A DNA stretch of 7,501 nucleotides from an uncultured Lachnospiraceae bacterium (GTDB lineage Bacteria; Bacillota; Clostridia; Lachnospirales; Lachnospiraceae). A program made the position numbers and the translations under genes. Every line of letters begins with the position of its first letter. Position 1 is the first letter of the stretch. Below the pieces are notes generated by a model, which did not search any database, had not been told where the DNA came from, and saw only the letters and a program-made list of their open reading frames with translations. The DNA is taken from assembly GCA_905236275.1 (NCBI GenBank), contig CAJOPI010000349.1:1-7501 (forward strand). Direction: 5' to 3'. This document shows positions 1-5,344 of the stretch, piece by piece.

Positions 1-25
1 CGCACTAAAAGTCTCAATGTCACAG

Positions 26-1066
26 CTAAGCATTCATGCCCATCCACTGTTCTAGCGGCATTGTGGCCACGCTCCAACCGATACCTTCAAGCGCCGTTGC
101 TCTGTCATAGCTATCAACATCCTGACTGGTGCGTGTAATCGCGTTACCAAGACCATACTGTGACAGGTCTCCACCCTCGATAAGATACTTCAGTATCCCT
201 TCCCGCTCAGGTTCGGTCATCCCGTAGCTCTTACCAGTCAGTTCCACCACGTCTTGGACGCGGCCGGTGATCTTCACTTCAGTGCTATCCTTGAGCTTAC
301 CCACTATCTGAGCAAACCTGGCTTCGTCCAGTACTGCCATCGCTGCGTCGCGGATTTTTAGCATAAACGCCTTGTCCTCTGCTTCCTTTGTCTCGTCAGA
401 GTAGATGTCGTATGTGTCCTCTACGGCTTTGACCGAGCGCCCGATATGTGTGCGGCGCTGCCCAAAGTCATTGACAACCATTCCGTTCAAACAAACGAGC
501 CTATAGACTAGAGGTTGGACTGATACAGCTCCCATTCCTACTTCAGAGTTGCTTATCACAACTCCTGATTGGACGATGTCGCCTGGGACTACTTCTTGCT
601 CCAACCGATGATTGACTATCTTGAGATACAGGCGGTGCTCTGTTATTGCTGATGAGACAACCTCCATATCTTCCTGACCGGCAAAGAGCGGGAGAACCGC
701 TGAGGCTACATCCAGGTTATCGATTCTTCGATACCGGTCAGAGAGAAGCGCGCGGGCTATGCTGTCAAGAGTCCTTATCATGTAGGACTGATTCTTATCT
801 ACGAACCACGTATTAACGTTCTCTGCCAGTAGTTCTGGCTTCTGTCGTCTCATACGGTCATAGTACTTAGCTGGTATGTCGAGAGTTGCCCCGACTTGGC
901 GGTGGAAAAGATCCGTCGTCTCCAAAGACCCTATCGTTTGGACAGTGAATGTATGCCCGTCATCCTCCAGTCTGAAGGCTGACGATGGAGCAATGTAATC
1001 TCGCTTATGTTCGTTCTGCCGCTTTAACTCTGTCAAAACTTCTGGCAACGGTGTTCCTGGTTTCAT
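26..1066 (-). CDS. DUF932 family phage/plasmid-like protein
   Basis: This 346-residue protein resembles the DUF932 (phage/plasmid-like, TIGR03299) family, which is common in phage and plasmid early regions and has no established biochemical role. Family-like segments are the IPAKYYDRMR stretch (about 64-73), DRYRRIDN (110-117), LVCLNGMV (190-197) and RRTHIGR (204-210). The length fits the family's usual 300-400 residues, so it looks complete. The ATG start at 1066 is supported by an AAAGGAGA site at 1071-1078, four bases upstream. It is the last gene visible in the leftward operon and lies 46 bases after the DUF2815 gene. No signal peptide or membrane segment is seen. Family assignment is by recognition of these motifs, not by a search. 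A role in phage DNA metabolism is inferred from neighbours only. Confidence 0.85.
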   Translation of the reverse strand: MKPGTPLPEVLTELKRQNEHKRDYIAPSSAFRLEDDGHTFTVQTIGSLETTDLFHRQVGATLDIPAKYYDRMRRQKPELLAENVNTWFVDKNQSYMIRTLDSIARALLSDRYRRIDNLDVASAVLPLFAGQEDMEVVSSAITEHRLYLKIVNHRLEQEVVPGDIVQSGVVISNSEVGMGAVSVQPLVYRLVCLNGMVVNDFGQRRTHIGRSVKAVEDTYDIYSDETKEAEDKAFMLKIRDAAMAVLDEARFAQIVGKLKDSTEVKITGRVQDVVELTGKSYGMTEPEREGILKYLIEGGDLSQYGLGNAITRTSQDVDSYDRATALEGIGWSVATMPLEQWMGMNA

Positions 1067-1112
1067 ATTGTCTCCTTTCTAAAAAGAGGTCATTCCCTCA
1101 TATTTCGGAGCT

Positions 1113-1670
1113 CTAGCTCAAAAAGTCCTCATCCTCGTCTCCAAACGCATCCGCAACTGATGTGTATGCTCCGCCAAGCCTATCGCCATCTGCAACTTTC
1201 ATGACGTGCTCAAGGGTGATCGCGATCCCTTTATTGAACTGCTTCGCAAAGACATATGCTCCGCAGAAGGCTTTGCAGTACATTCCGCTGTAGATTTCCA
1301 TCGGGTCCTCGATTGGGTTGAGCTTGCTGTCCACTACCGTCGGCTGGAGGTTGTAGTTTTTCGCGTTGAGGAAGTAGCAACCTCTGAACTCAGGCCTATC
1401 AGGATGCTCACTGTCGCCGTCATGTAAGGGGCTCTTTAGCGACTCGAACGGGGGCACGGTCTTACCCAACTTGTCCTGCCCTTCATCATATGCGGCTCTT
1501 ATCGCTTTCTTGACTGCTTCTACGCTCTTTGTGTCATCCTTAGGGATGAGAAAGCAGCATGAGTAGTGCGGTTTGCCGTCGTTCATTGAGACTTTCTCCA
1601 TCAAGTGGACGTAGCTTGCGCGAGTCTTGGGACCAAGCACGAACTCGGTCGGTCTTTTTTCTTTTGCCAT
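1113..1670 (-). CDS. DUF2815 phage single-stranded-DNA-binding-type protein
   Basis: This 185-residue protein matches the DUF2815 family, which is regarded as phage single-stranded-DNA-binding proteins with an OB-like fold. Visible marks are the N-terminal TEFVLGPKTRASYVHL segment (8-23), the central FRGCYFLNAKNY segment (95-106), the IYSGMYCKAFCGAYVF segment (127-141) and a strongly acidic tail, GDEDEDFLS (177-185). The tail recalls the acidic C-terminal tips with which SSB proteins recruit partners. The protein would coat single-stranded DNA during phage replication or recombination, and this fits its place between the DUF2800 nuclease-like gene and the DUF932 gene. The ATG at 1670 has no good ribosome site close by. 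The nearest one, GGGGAGA at 1690-1696, is 19 bases away and serves a start-stop codon pair instead. Function is known at family level; the partner role is inference. Confidence 0.85.
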   Translation of the reverse strand: MAKEKRPTEFVLGPKTRASYVHLMEKVSMNDGKPHYSCCFLIPKDDTKSVEAVKKAIRAAYDEGQDKLGKTVPPFESLKSPLHDGDSEHPDRPEFRGCYFLNAKNYNLQPTVVDSKLNPIEDPMEIYSGMYCKAFCGAYVFAKQFNKGIAITLEHVMKVADGDRLGGAYTSVADAFGDEDEDFLS

Positions 1671-1676
1671 TATGAT

Positions 1677-1705
1677 TCACATAGCGCACTCTCCCCAGTG
1701 TGCGC
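1677..1705 (-). promoter_or_regulatory. Leader hairpin with ribosome site in its loop and AUG-UGA minimal ORF
   Basis: On the minus strand, GTGCGC and GCGCAC (plus-strand positions 1684-1689 and 1700-1705) can pair as a 6-bp stem. The 10-base loop contains the ribosome-binding sequence GGGGAGA (1690-1696). Seven bases downstream of that site is an ATG (1682-1680) followed at once by TGA (1679-1677), then two codons later the ATG of the DUF2815 gene (1670). The ribosome site is therefore ideally placed for a one-codon ORF and too far, at 19 bases, from the real gene. This could tune translation by re-initiation. The arrangement is seen directly; the regulatory meaning is inference. Confidence 0.4.
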
Positions 1706-1717
1706 CTACTCCTTTCA

Positions 1718-2851
1718 TTAATCTGTATTAGGGGAGAAAATTTCTCTGAGGTTTGGCTCCTCTTCCCGTTCGTCCGATACAGGCACCAGCGTAGGCGCCC
1801 CTTTCGGCTTTATAACGAGTTTGCCAAGCAACTCAGCGAATTTCTTCTTTCCGAGCAGTCCTTCAATCCCTGTGAGTGTCAGTGGTTTTCTCTCATAGGG
1901 ATCAAACCCTGCTTCTTCAACTTTTTTGAATGCTTCCTTCTCATCAGAGAATCTCCGATTTGAACGGCCCTCTACGATCTTCCATTTCTTCCACTTATGA
2001 CCTTCAAGGGCTCTTTGCAATGCATACTTCTTGACGTCCTCTGCCCAATCCTTGATTTGACTGACTTTACCTATAATGTCTTCAATCTCGTCGTCCTCAA
2101 GGGTATCTGGAGGAGCAAAGTCATACTTGGCGAGGGCCAGATACTCTTCAGCCCGTTTCCGACATATGTTCCTTGCACGACAGAATTTGCACCAGCTCCC
2201 ACAGGAGAACTCTCCTTCACCTTTCAGCGCCTTGTCCGCTGCCGGTTTCAGTACAGTCTCACCCCAAGTCAGCAGCTCCTCTGTGGTCAGGGTAAACTGT
2301 GAGAATTTTGAGATTCGCGGCTGGTAGATAAATAAAGTAATGTTGTCTATCTCGTACAGGGGACCGAATGCCAGATACGCACCAAGGGCGTAGCACTTGA
2401 GCTGCGGATTCTCTACGGCACTTACAGGAACGCCTTTACCGTACTTGAAGTCGATCACGTACAAATGCCTGTTGCCGAGAACTATGCAGTCCGATGTCCC
2501 AAACGCATTATCCGCATACTCTGAGAAGTCAACCCGCTGCTCAACGGATATAAGCGTTTCGGGGTCTTCAAGACGAAGCTGCTCATATATCCCACAAACT
2601 TCGTCCCTATACCTTATGGCACAGCTTTCCATTTCCGCATCGTAGTGGGATAGCTTACTGCGAGGGTCTTTAGTCGGTTCTCCTAGCCTTTCCTTCAGCA
2701 AATGCTCGCACAGTGTATGAGCCTCCGTGCCTTCCTGAGCGTACTCTGACGTCTCTTCAGGCTCTGCTTTTTCTCCAAGTCGGAGAGAGGGCGGACAGTG
2801 TATTAATCTTTCAGCCGATGAGGGACTGAACCTCGCATGTACGTCAGGCAT
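1718..2851 (-). CDS. DUF2800 family, Cas4/RecB-like PD-(D/E)XK nuclease with probable Fe-S cluster
   Basis: This 377-residue protein matches phage DUF2800 proteins, which belong to the RecB/Cas4-like PD-(D/E)XK nuclease group. The N-terminal SSAERLIHCPPS motif carries Cys19, and EGTEAH (40-45) supplies the motif-I histidine H45. The nuclease core shows D121 (TSDCIVLG) and the DFK motif at D134/K136. The C-terminal cluster WCKFCRARNIC gives C221, C224 and C230. Cys19 with these three forms the spacing seen in AddB/Cas4-type 4Fe-4S proteins. The likely role is DNA-end processing in phage recombination. The ATG at 2851 overlaps the end of the upstream gene by 8 bases and has an AAAGGAG site inside that gene, so the two are probably translationally coupled. 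Catalytic activity and the Fe-S cluster are inferred from motifs. The length is normal for the family and no lesion is visible. Confidence 0.87.
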   Translation of the reverse strand: MPDVHARFSPSSAERLIHCPPSLRLGEKAEPEETSEYAQEGTEAHTLCEHLLKERLGEPTKDPRSKLSHYDAEMESCAIRYRDEVCGIYEQLRLEDPETLISVEQRVDFSEYADNAFGTSDCIVLGNRHLYVIDFKYGKGVPVSAVENPQLKCYALGAYLAFGPLYEIDNITLFIYQPRISKFSQFTLTTEELLTWGETVLKPAADKALKGEGEFSCGSWCKFCRARNICRKRAEEYLALAKYDFAPPDTLEDDEIEDIIGKVSQIKDWAEDVKKYALQRALEGHKWKKWKIVEGRSNRRFSDEKEAFKKVEEAGFDPYERKPLTLTGIEGLLGKKKFAELLGKLVIKPKGAPTLVPVSDEREEEPNLREIFSPNTD

Positions 2852-3095
2852 TGGCTATCTCCTTTGCAGAGGCCATGAGTTCAGAGTAGTCCTTGGGATT
2901 CACTTCTGACAGCTTCGCAGCTCCGTACTTTGTGAGGAGTGCCTTCATTTCGGCTGTCTTCCCCTGTTTGGAAATCTCCGCCAAGACTGCGCGGACATCT
3001 TCGAGCTTGGGGGATTCTTTAGGGCGTAGTTCCGCTGTGAGTTCCCTTATTACTTCCGAAAGTTCATGTAGCGCGTTCATCAGTTCATTTTCCAA
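2844..3095 (-). CDS. Small helical phage protein of the type often found beside DUF2800 genes
   Basis: This 83-residue protein has a predicted N-terminal amphipathic helix or coiled coil (about 1-24, heptad-like leucines) followed by LEDVRAVLAEISKQGKTAEM (31-50) and ALLTKYGAAKLSEV (52-65). I recognise that pattern from small proteins of unknown function in many phage early regions, some of them loosely labelled 'rrp5-like' in databases. The start is a TTG at 3095. A stop codon in the same frame lies at 3122-3120, no in-frame ATG lies between, and GGAGGTGA sits seven bases upstream of the TTG, so this start is well supported. The next in-frame ATG would remove only five residues. The stop overlaps the start of the DUF2800 gene. 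Its function is not known; a partner or regulator of the recombination proteins is a guess from position. Confidence 0.75.
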   Translation of the reverse strand: MENELMNALHELSEVIRELTAELRPKESPKLEDVRAVLAEISKQGKTAEMKALLTKYGAAKLSEVNPKDYSELMASAKEIANA

Positions 3096-3119
3096 TCCTA
3101 CATCACCTCCATCTTTCGA

Positions 3120-3242
3120 TCAGTCTGTTCCCTCGAAGCCACGAACTTCGTCCATTTCCGATATCCGCTTAATCCTCCTTAATGCACATACAGCACATAC
3201 AGCGCTCACAATAGATACACAAGACAGTATGATTTCGTACAT
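3120..3242 (-). CDS. Small single-pass membrane peptide (40 residues)
   Basis: This short ORF encodes 40 residues starting MYEIILSCVS. Residues 2-21 form one hydrophobic stretch rich in Ile, Val, Ala and Cys, followed by the basic cluster RRIKR (22-26) and an acidic tail. That pattern suggests a single membrane segment with the C-terminus in the cytoplasm. I chose the ATG at 3242 because it begins two bases after the stop of the upstream gene (TAA, 3247-3245) and has a purine-rich AGAGGG site about ten bases upstream. A longer reading from 3341 is possible but would run almost wholly inside the zinc-ribbon gene in another frame, which is unlikely. It ends 24 bases before the next start. The function is unknown; tiny membrane peptides are common in phage early operons. 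Confidence 0.55.
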   Translation of the reverse strand: MYEIILSCVSIVSAVCAVCALRRIKRISEMDEVRGFEGTD

Positions 3243-3244
3243 GG

Positions 3245-3637
3245 TTATTCTGCCCTCTGATTCCACGCTTTTATTGCATGTTCTTCTGTGTCTTGTCCAT
3301 CTGTTTGAGAACCGCATTCGAGGCAAAATGTGAACCACCAATCATTCTCGAATTTGGTATCTGCACCCCCTCCACAGAAGGGACAGTTTTTAGGGGTTGA
3401 CACATCTGCTTTTATGATTCGCAGTAATGCATCAATCTCTGCTCGAAGATTCTCATCGTCGCCAGATTCCCAAAGGCCACGCGATATGCAATCCAACAGC
3501 CAGAGCATATCTGGTGCGTTTTCAATGAGCCTTGCATTCGCGTATGGATCAGCTTTATCACCGTTGAAAACGACTGCCACAGGGGTACCCTCTGAAGTGA
3601 TCATTGATGTTTCCACATTGAAAAACCAATTTCTCAT
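3245..3637 (-). CDS. NARLI-type domain fused to Lar-like zinc ribbon
   Basis: This 130-residue protein appears to join two small phage modules. The N-terminal part (about 15-55) contains VAVVFN and NARLIENAPDMLWLL (34-48), a motif seen in many short phage proteins of unknown function. The C-terminal part is a zinc ribbon, CPFCGG (C85, C88) with CLEC (C105, C108), followed by an EEHAIKAWN tail (118-126). This matches the Lar/TIGR03655 restriction-alleviation family. Lar of the Rac prophage relieves type I restriction, but most family members are untested. Zinc binding by the four cysteines is inferred. The ATG at 3637 has GGAGGC seven bases upstream (3645-3650) and begins three bases after the stop of the preceding gene. 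It may protect phage DNA or act as a small regulator. Confidence 0.75.
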   Translation of the reverse strand: MRNWFFNVETSMITSEGTPVAVVFNGDKADPYANARLIENAPDMLWLLDCISRGLWESGDDENLRAEIDALLRIIKADVSTPKNCPFCGGGADTKFENDWWFTFCLECGSQTDGQDTEEHAIKAWNQRAE

Positions 3638-3640
3638 TTT

Positions 3641-3838
3641 TTACGCCTCCTCAACAATGTTCTTCCCGATTAATTGCGAATCGGTATAAGTTCTAGTAAG
3701 ACCTCCCACAGTTTCACGAAACATATGGTGATTCCCTCGCTTCCCTTCATAACAAAAATCATATTCGCTATCTTGGGGGGTTGAATAAATCTTGTAAACA
3801 TGACCAACCACAAAGGTACGTCGTTTGGAATTTTGCAA
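3641..3838 (-). CDS. Small hypothetical phage protein, first gene of leftward operon
   Basis: This 65-residue protein has no family I can name. It shows VVGHVYKIYS (10-19), YEGKRGNHHMFRE (30-42) and TRTYTDSQLIGK (48-59), alternating hydrophobic and charged residues that suggest a compact beta fold. It has no membrane segment, cysteine cluster or obvious DNA-binding helix. The start is taken as TTG at 3838 with a weak GAAGAG site about seven bases upstream. An in-frame GTG at residue 10 is the main alternative. Its end contains the ribosome site of the next gene, so the two are probably co-translated. It seems to be the most upstream gene of the leftward operon, because the region beyond it is non-coding and then divergent. 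It is probably real because it has tight operon spacing, but its role is unknown. Confidence 0.55.
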   Translation of the reverse strand: MQNSKRRTFVVGHVYKIYSTPQDSEYDFCYEGKRGNHHMFRETVGGLTRTYTDSQLIGKNIVEEA

Positions 3839-3883
3839 CTCTCATCTCTTCTTTCCTAATTACATTGCTGCCTAATATGAGCC

Positions 3884-3929
3884 AAGTTTTGAGGCTTTGT
3901 TGCTACAAGGCTGAGCAGCCTCAAAACTT
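3884..3929. repeat. Perfect 13-bp inverted repeat with 20-base spacer
   Basis: AAGTTTTGAGGCT (3884-3896) is exactly matched by its reverse complement AGCCTCAAAACTT (3917-3929). The spacer contains TTGT and ACAA (3897-3900 and 3905-3908), which can form a second stem inside. GGCT occurs at both 3893-3896 and 3909-3912, and both copies can pair with AGCC at 3917-3920, so alternative folds compete. There is no T run after it on either strand, so it is not a typical terminator. It may be an operator, a regulatory RNA structure or a recombination site. Function is not shown by the sequence. Confidence 0.6.
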
Positions 3930-3962
3930 TCGCTATTTGTCAAAAAACTACAGAGAGATTTC

Positions 3963-3991
3963 TTGAAAAACATCCAAAATTCGTATAAAAT
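3963..3991 (+). promoter_or_regulatory. Probable sigma-70-type promoter for the 407-residue protein and kinase genes
   Basis: TTGAAA (3963-3968) and TAAAAT (3986-3991) match the -35 and -10 boxes in five of six positions each and are separated by 17 bases. Transcription would begin near 3998 and leave a leader of about 115 bases before the ATG at 4112. TATAAA at 3984-3989 with a 15-base spacer is a weaker reading. It is the best promoter-like site I found in the window by eye. The prediction has not been scored by computation, and A+T-rich DNA gives chance matches. Confidence 0.5.
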
Positions 3992-4071
3992 TTTTTATTG
4001 ATTAAGAAAAATCTTTCTGTATCAAATCTATGGTGTAACGTATCGTTGCTTCAGTCGATGTCAAAGGTAAA

Positions 4072-4089
4072 TCAGTTACTTCAGTTACT
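4072..4089 (+). repeat. Tandem 9-bp repeat in leader
   Basis: TCAGTTACT occurs twice in direct succession (4072-4080 and 4081-4089), just upstream of the ribosome site at 4096. It could be a small operator or simply a replication-slippage duplication. No protein or RNA partner can be named. Confidence 0.4.
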
Positions 4090-4095
4090 TTATTT

Positions 4096-4102
4096 AAGGA
4101 GG
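4096..4102 (+). promoter_or_regulatory. Strong ribosome-binding site deciding the start at 4112
   Basis: AAGGAGG lies nine bases upstream of the ATG at 4112. The reading frame is open further upstream to a TTG at 3998, but that codon lies at the expected transcription start and has no ribosome site. A later in-frame ATG at 4139 has GGAGGGG only two bases away, which is too close. The start is therefore placed at 4112. Confidence 0.75.
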
Positions 4103-4111
4103 GGCGTATAT

Positions 4112-5335
4112 ATGGAATATTTTCTTTGTGGAGGGGTTATGTTTTTTCTGTTGAAACAAGCCGCGATTTCGAATGCTACACCACGTGATCACATGAGAGG
4201 TCAAAAAGATGATCATTCTGAACCAATCCTAATGAGGGATTTGATTTATACTTTCACGAGGGATAATATGATCAAATCTGCAAAAGATACATCAAAGTAC
4301 AAAGAATGCCTTATAGAGGGTAGCATTAATATCCCATTCAACGATATAGTGAAATGCACAGTGTACGAAAATTTGGTTAGAGATAACTATGCCACAGCAA
4401 TAGAGAGAATGGATGAGTTTGTTGCTAGGCACTTAAATTCCGAGATGGCTGTTTGGCTTGTAAAAGCACTTTTAGAAATAATTGAGTGTGATACAAGTAT
4501 TAAAGACAGTGTTATTTTTTACATTAAGCCGGATGGAAACACAGCAACAAAAACTGAGATAAAAACTATAGAAGATTATGATCTCTCTGCATTCCTCGTT
4601 GGGGTATTACATTACATTCTTTGTCGTAGAGACAGGAAGAATAGTGGTGGGAAAAAAATGCTTGCCTCGATTGGGATAAAAAAGAAAAGAAAATCACGCA
4701 AATATACTGGAAATTTGGGAATCACAATAACTCGAAAGATCAACGTTGCCTTTTTGCCTAATAGGGAAGGGGAACATCATGAGCCCGCCGACAGAAAAAC
4801 TCCTGAAATACCGGAAATACAACAACATGCTGAATTAGAGCCAAAACTAGAAGAGTATATTCAGGAACAATTTAAGTACTACAAGAAAAAAAACATCGCT
4901 GTCAAAACGCCTCAACTGCTCCATATGCTTCTGCGATACAAAGACTGTGATATTCTAAGTGTCTTTAATAGCATCAGAGGTAGGAAAAAAAGACAGGGAT
5001 ACGGAGACTTCTTAGTAAGTTACTTCTCTGACCTTGATGAGTATTACCTGGAGAATAACAATTCTCTGGAAAATGATACTTCCTATAAAGATAAGAACTA
5101 CGACGACTATCTAAAAATAATAGAGCATGGGCTACTGGCACTAGGACAAGAGGAGCTTGGCAGATATATATCTGCCCATCTTCTATGTTATTTCATCCTT
5201 ACGCAACCCATTAGTAATACGGTAGAAGAAATGAAGAGTCAAATTACGACAGGCTATTTTAAGAATCTGGTAGGTTACATAAAAACAAATAGAACACCTA
5301 CAGTTATCATCGTTAATGACGACTCTTGGGAATGA
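4112..5335 (+). CDS. Unknown two-part protein with possible Clp-N-like C-terminal domain
   Basis: This 407-residue protein belongs to no family I can name. The N-terminal half (1-172) is a helical, non-repetitive domain with the short hydrophobic run FLCGGVMFFLLKQAA (4-18), a CTVYENLVRDNYATAIERMD stretch (82-101), WLVKALLEII (115-124) and FLVGVLHYIL (161-170). The start of this domain is too short and too mixed to be a clear membrane anchor. A very basic linker, KKKRKSRK, follows at 190-197. Residues about 245-380 hold two helical units with TPQLLHMLLR (266-275) and ALGQEELGRYISAHLLCYFI (343-362). These resemble the paired 'hLL-LL' helices of Clp N-terminal substrate and adaptor domains, but no AAA+ ATPase follows. 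The stop overlaps the ribosome site of the kinase gene, so the two proteins are probably made together and may interact or be kinase and substrate. The Clp-N similarity is by eye and uncertain. Confidence 0.8.
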   Translation: MEYFLCGGVMFFLLKQAAISNATPRDHMRGQKDDHSEPILMRDLIYTFTRDNMIKSAKDTSKYKECLIEGSINIPFNDIVKCTVYENLVRDNYATAIERMDEFVARHLNSEMAVWLVKALLEIIECDTSIKDSVIFYIKPDGNTATKTEIKTIEDYDLSAFLVGVLHYILCRRDRKNSGGKKMLASIGIKKKRKSRKYTGNLGITITRKINVAFLPNREGEHHEPADRKTPEIPEIQQHAELEPKLEEYIQEQFKYYKKKNIAVKTPQLLHMLLRYKDCDILSVFNSIRGRKKRQGYGDFLVSYFSDLDEYYLENNNSLENDTSYKDKNYDDYLKIIEHGLLALGQEELGRYISAHLLCYFILTQPISNTVEEMKSQITTGYFKNLVGYIKTNRTPTVIIVNDDSWE

Positions 5336-5340
5336 GGTGA
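5334..5340 (+). promoter_or_regulatory. Coupled ribosome-binding site for the kinase gene
   Basis: GAGGTGA overlaps the stop codon of the preceding gene (TGA, 5333-5335) and lies four bases before the TTG taken as the kinase start. The spacing is slightly short, but no in-frame ATG occurs before residue 99, inside the kinase domain. The overlap suggests translational coupling of the two genes. Confidence 0.6.
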
Positions 5341-5344
5341 GCTT

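Larger units (their letters stand above)
3839..4111. other. Divergent intergenic region between phage operon and kinase module
   Basis: This 273-bp stretch separates the leftward phage operon from the rightward kinase module. I see no convincing gene in it. It holds a perfect 13-bp inverted repeat (3884-3929), a plus-strand promoter (3963-3991), a 9-bp tandem repeat (4072-4089) and the ribosome site for the gene at 4112. A minus-strand TTGACA at 3943-3938 matches a -35 box, but no fitting -10 box lies 16-18 bases downstream, so the promoter of the leftward operon is not identified. Base composition becomes A+T rich from about 3940 onward. Confidence 0.7.

Noticed and set aside
1206..3333. Several plus-strand ORFs opposite the phage operon
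   Set aside because: They are shadows of the DUF2815, DUF2800 and small helical protein genes, which have clear family motifs on the minus strand.
3243..3341. Longer form of the small membrane peptide starting at 3341
   Set aside because: The extra 33 residues lie almost wholly inside the zinc-ribbon gene in another frame, and the ATG at 3242 fits the operon spacing.
3938..3943. Minus-strand TTGACA as a promoter for the leftward operon
   Set aside because: The sequence 16-18 bases downstream is G+C rich and does not resemble a -10 box.
3781..3966. A 61-residue plus-strand ORF crossing into the intergenic region
   Set aside because: It overlaps the first gene of the leftward operon and runs through the inverted repeat; I see no family resemblance and it crosses only non-coding landmarks.
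3998..4111. N-terminal extension of the 407-residue protein from a TTG at 3998
   Set aside because: It has no ribosome site, it coincides with the predicted transcription start, and a strong AAGGAGG serves the ATG at 4112.
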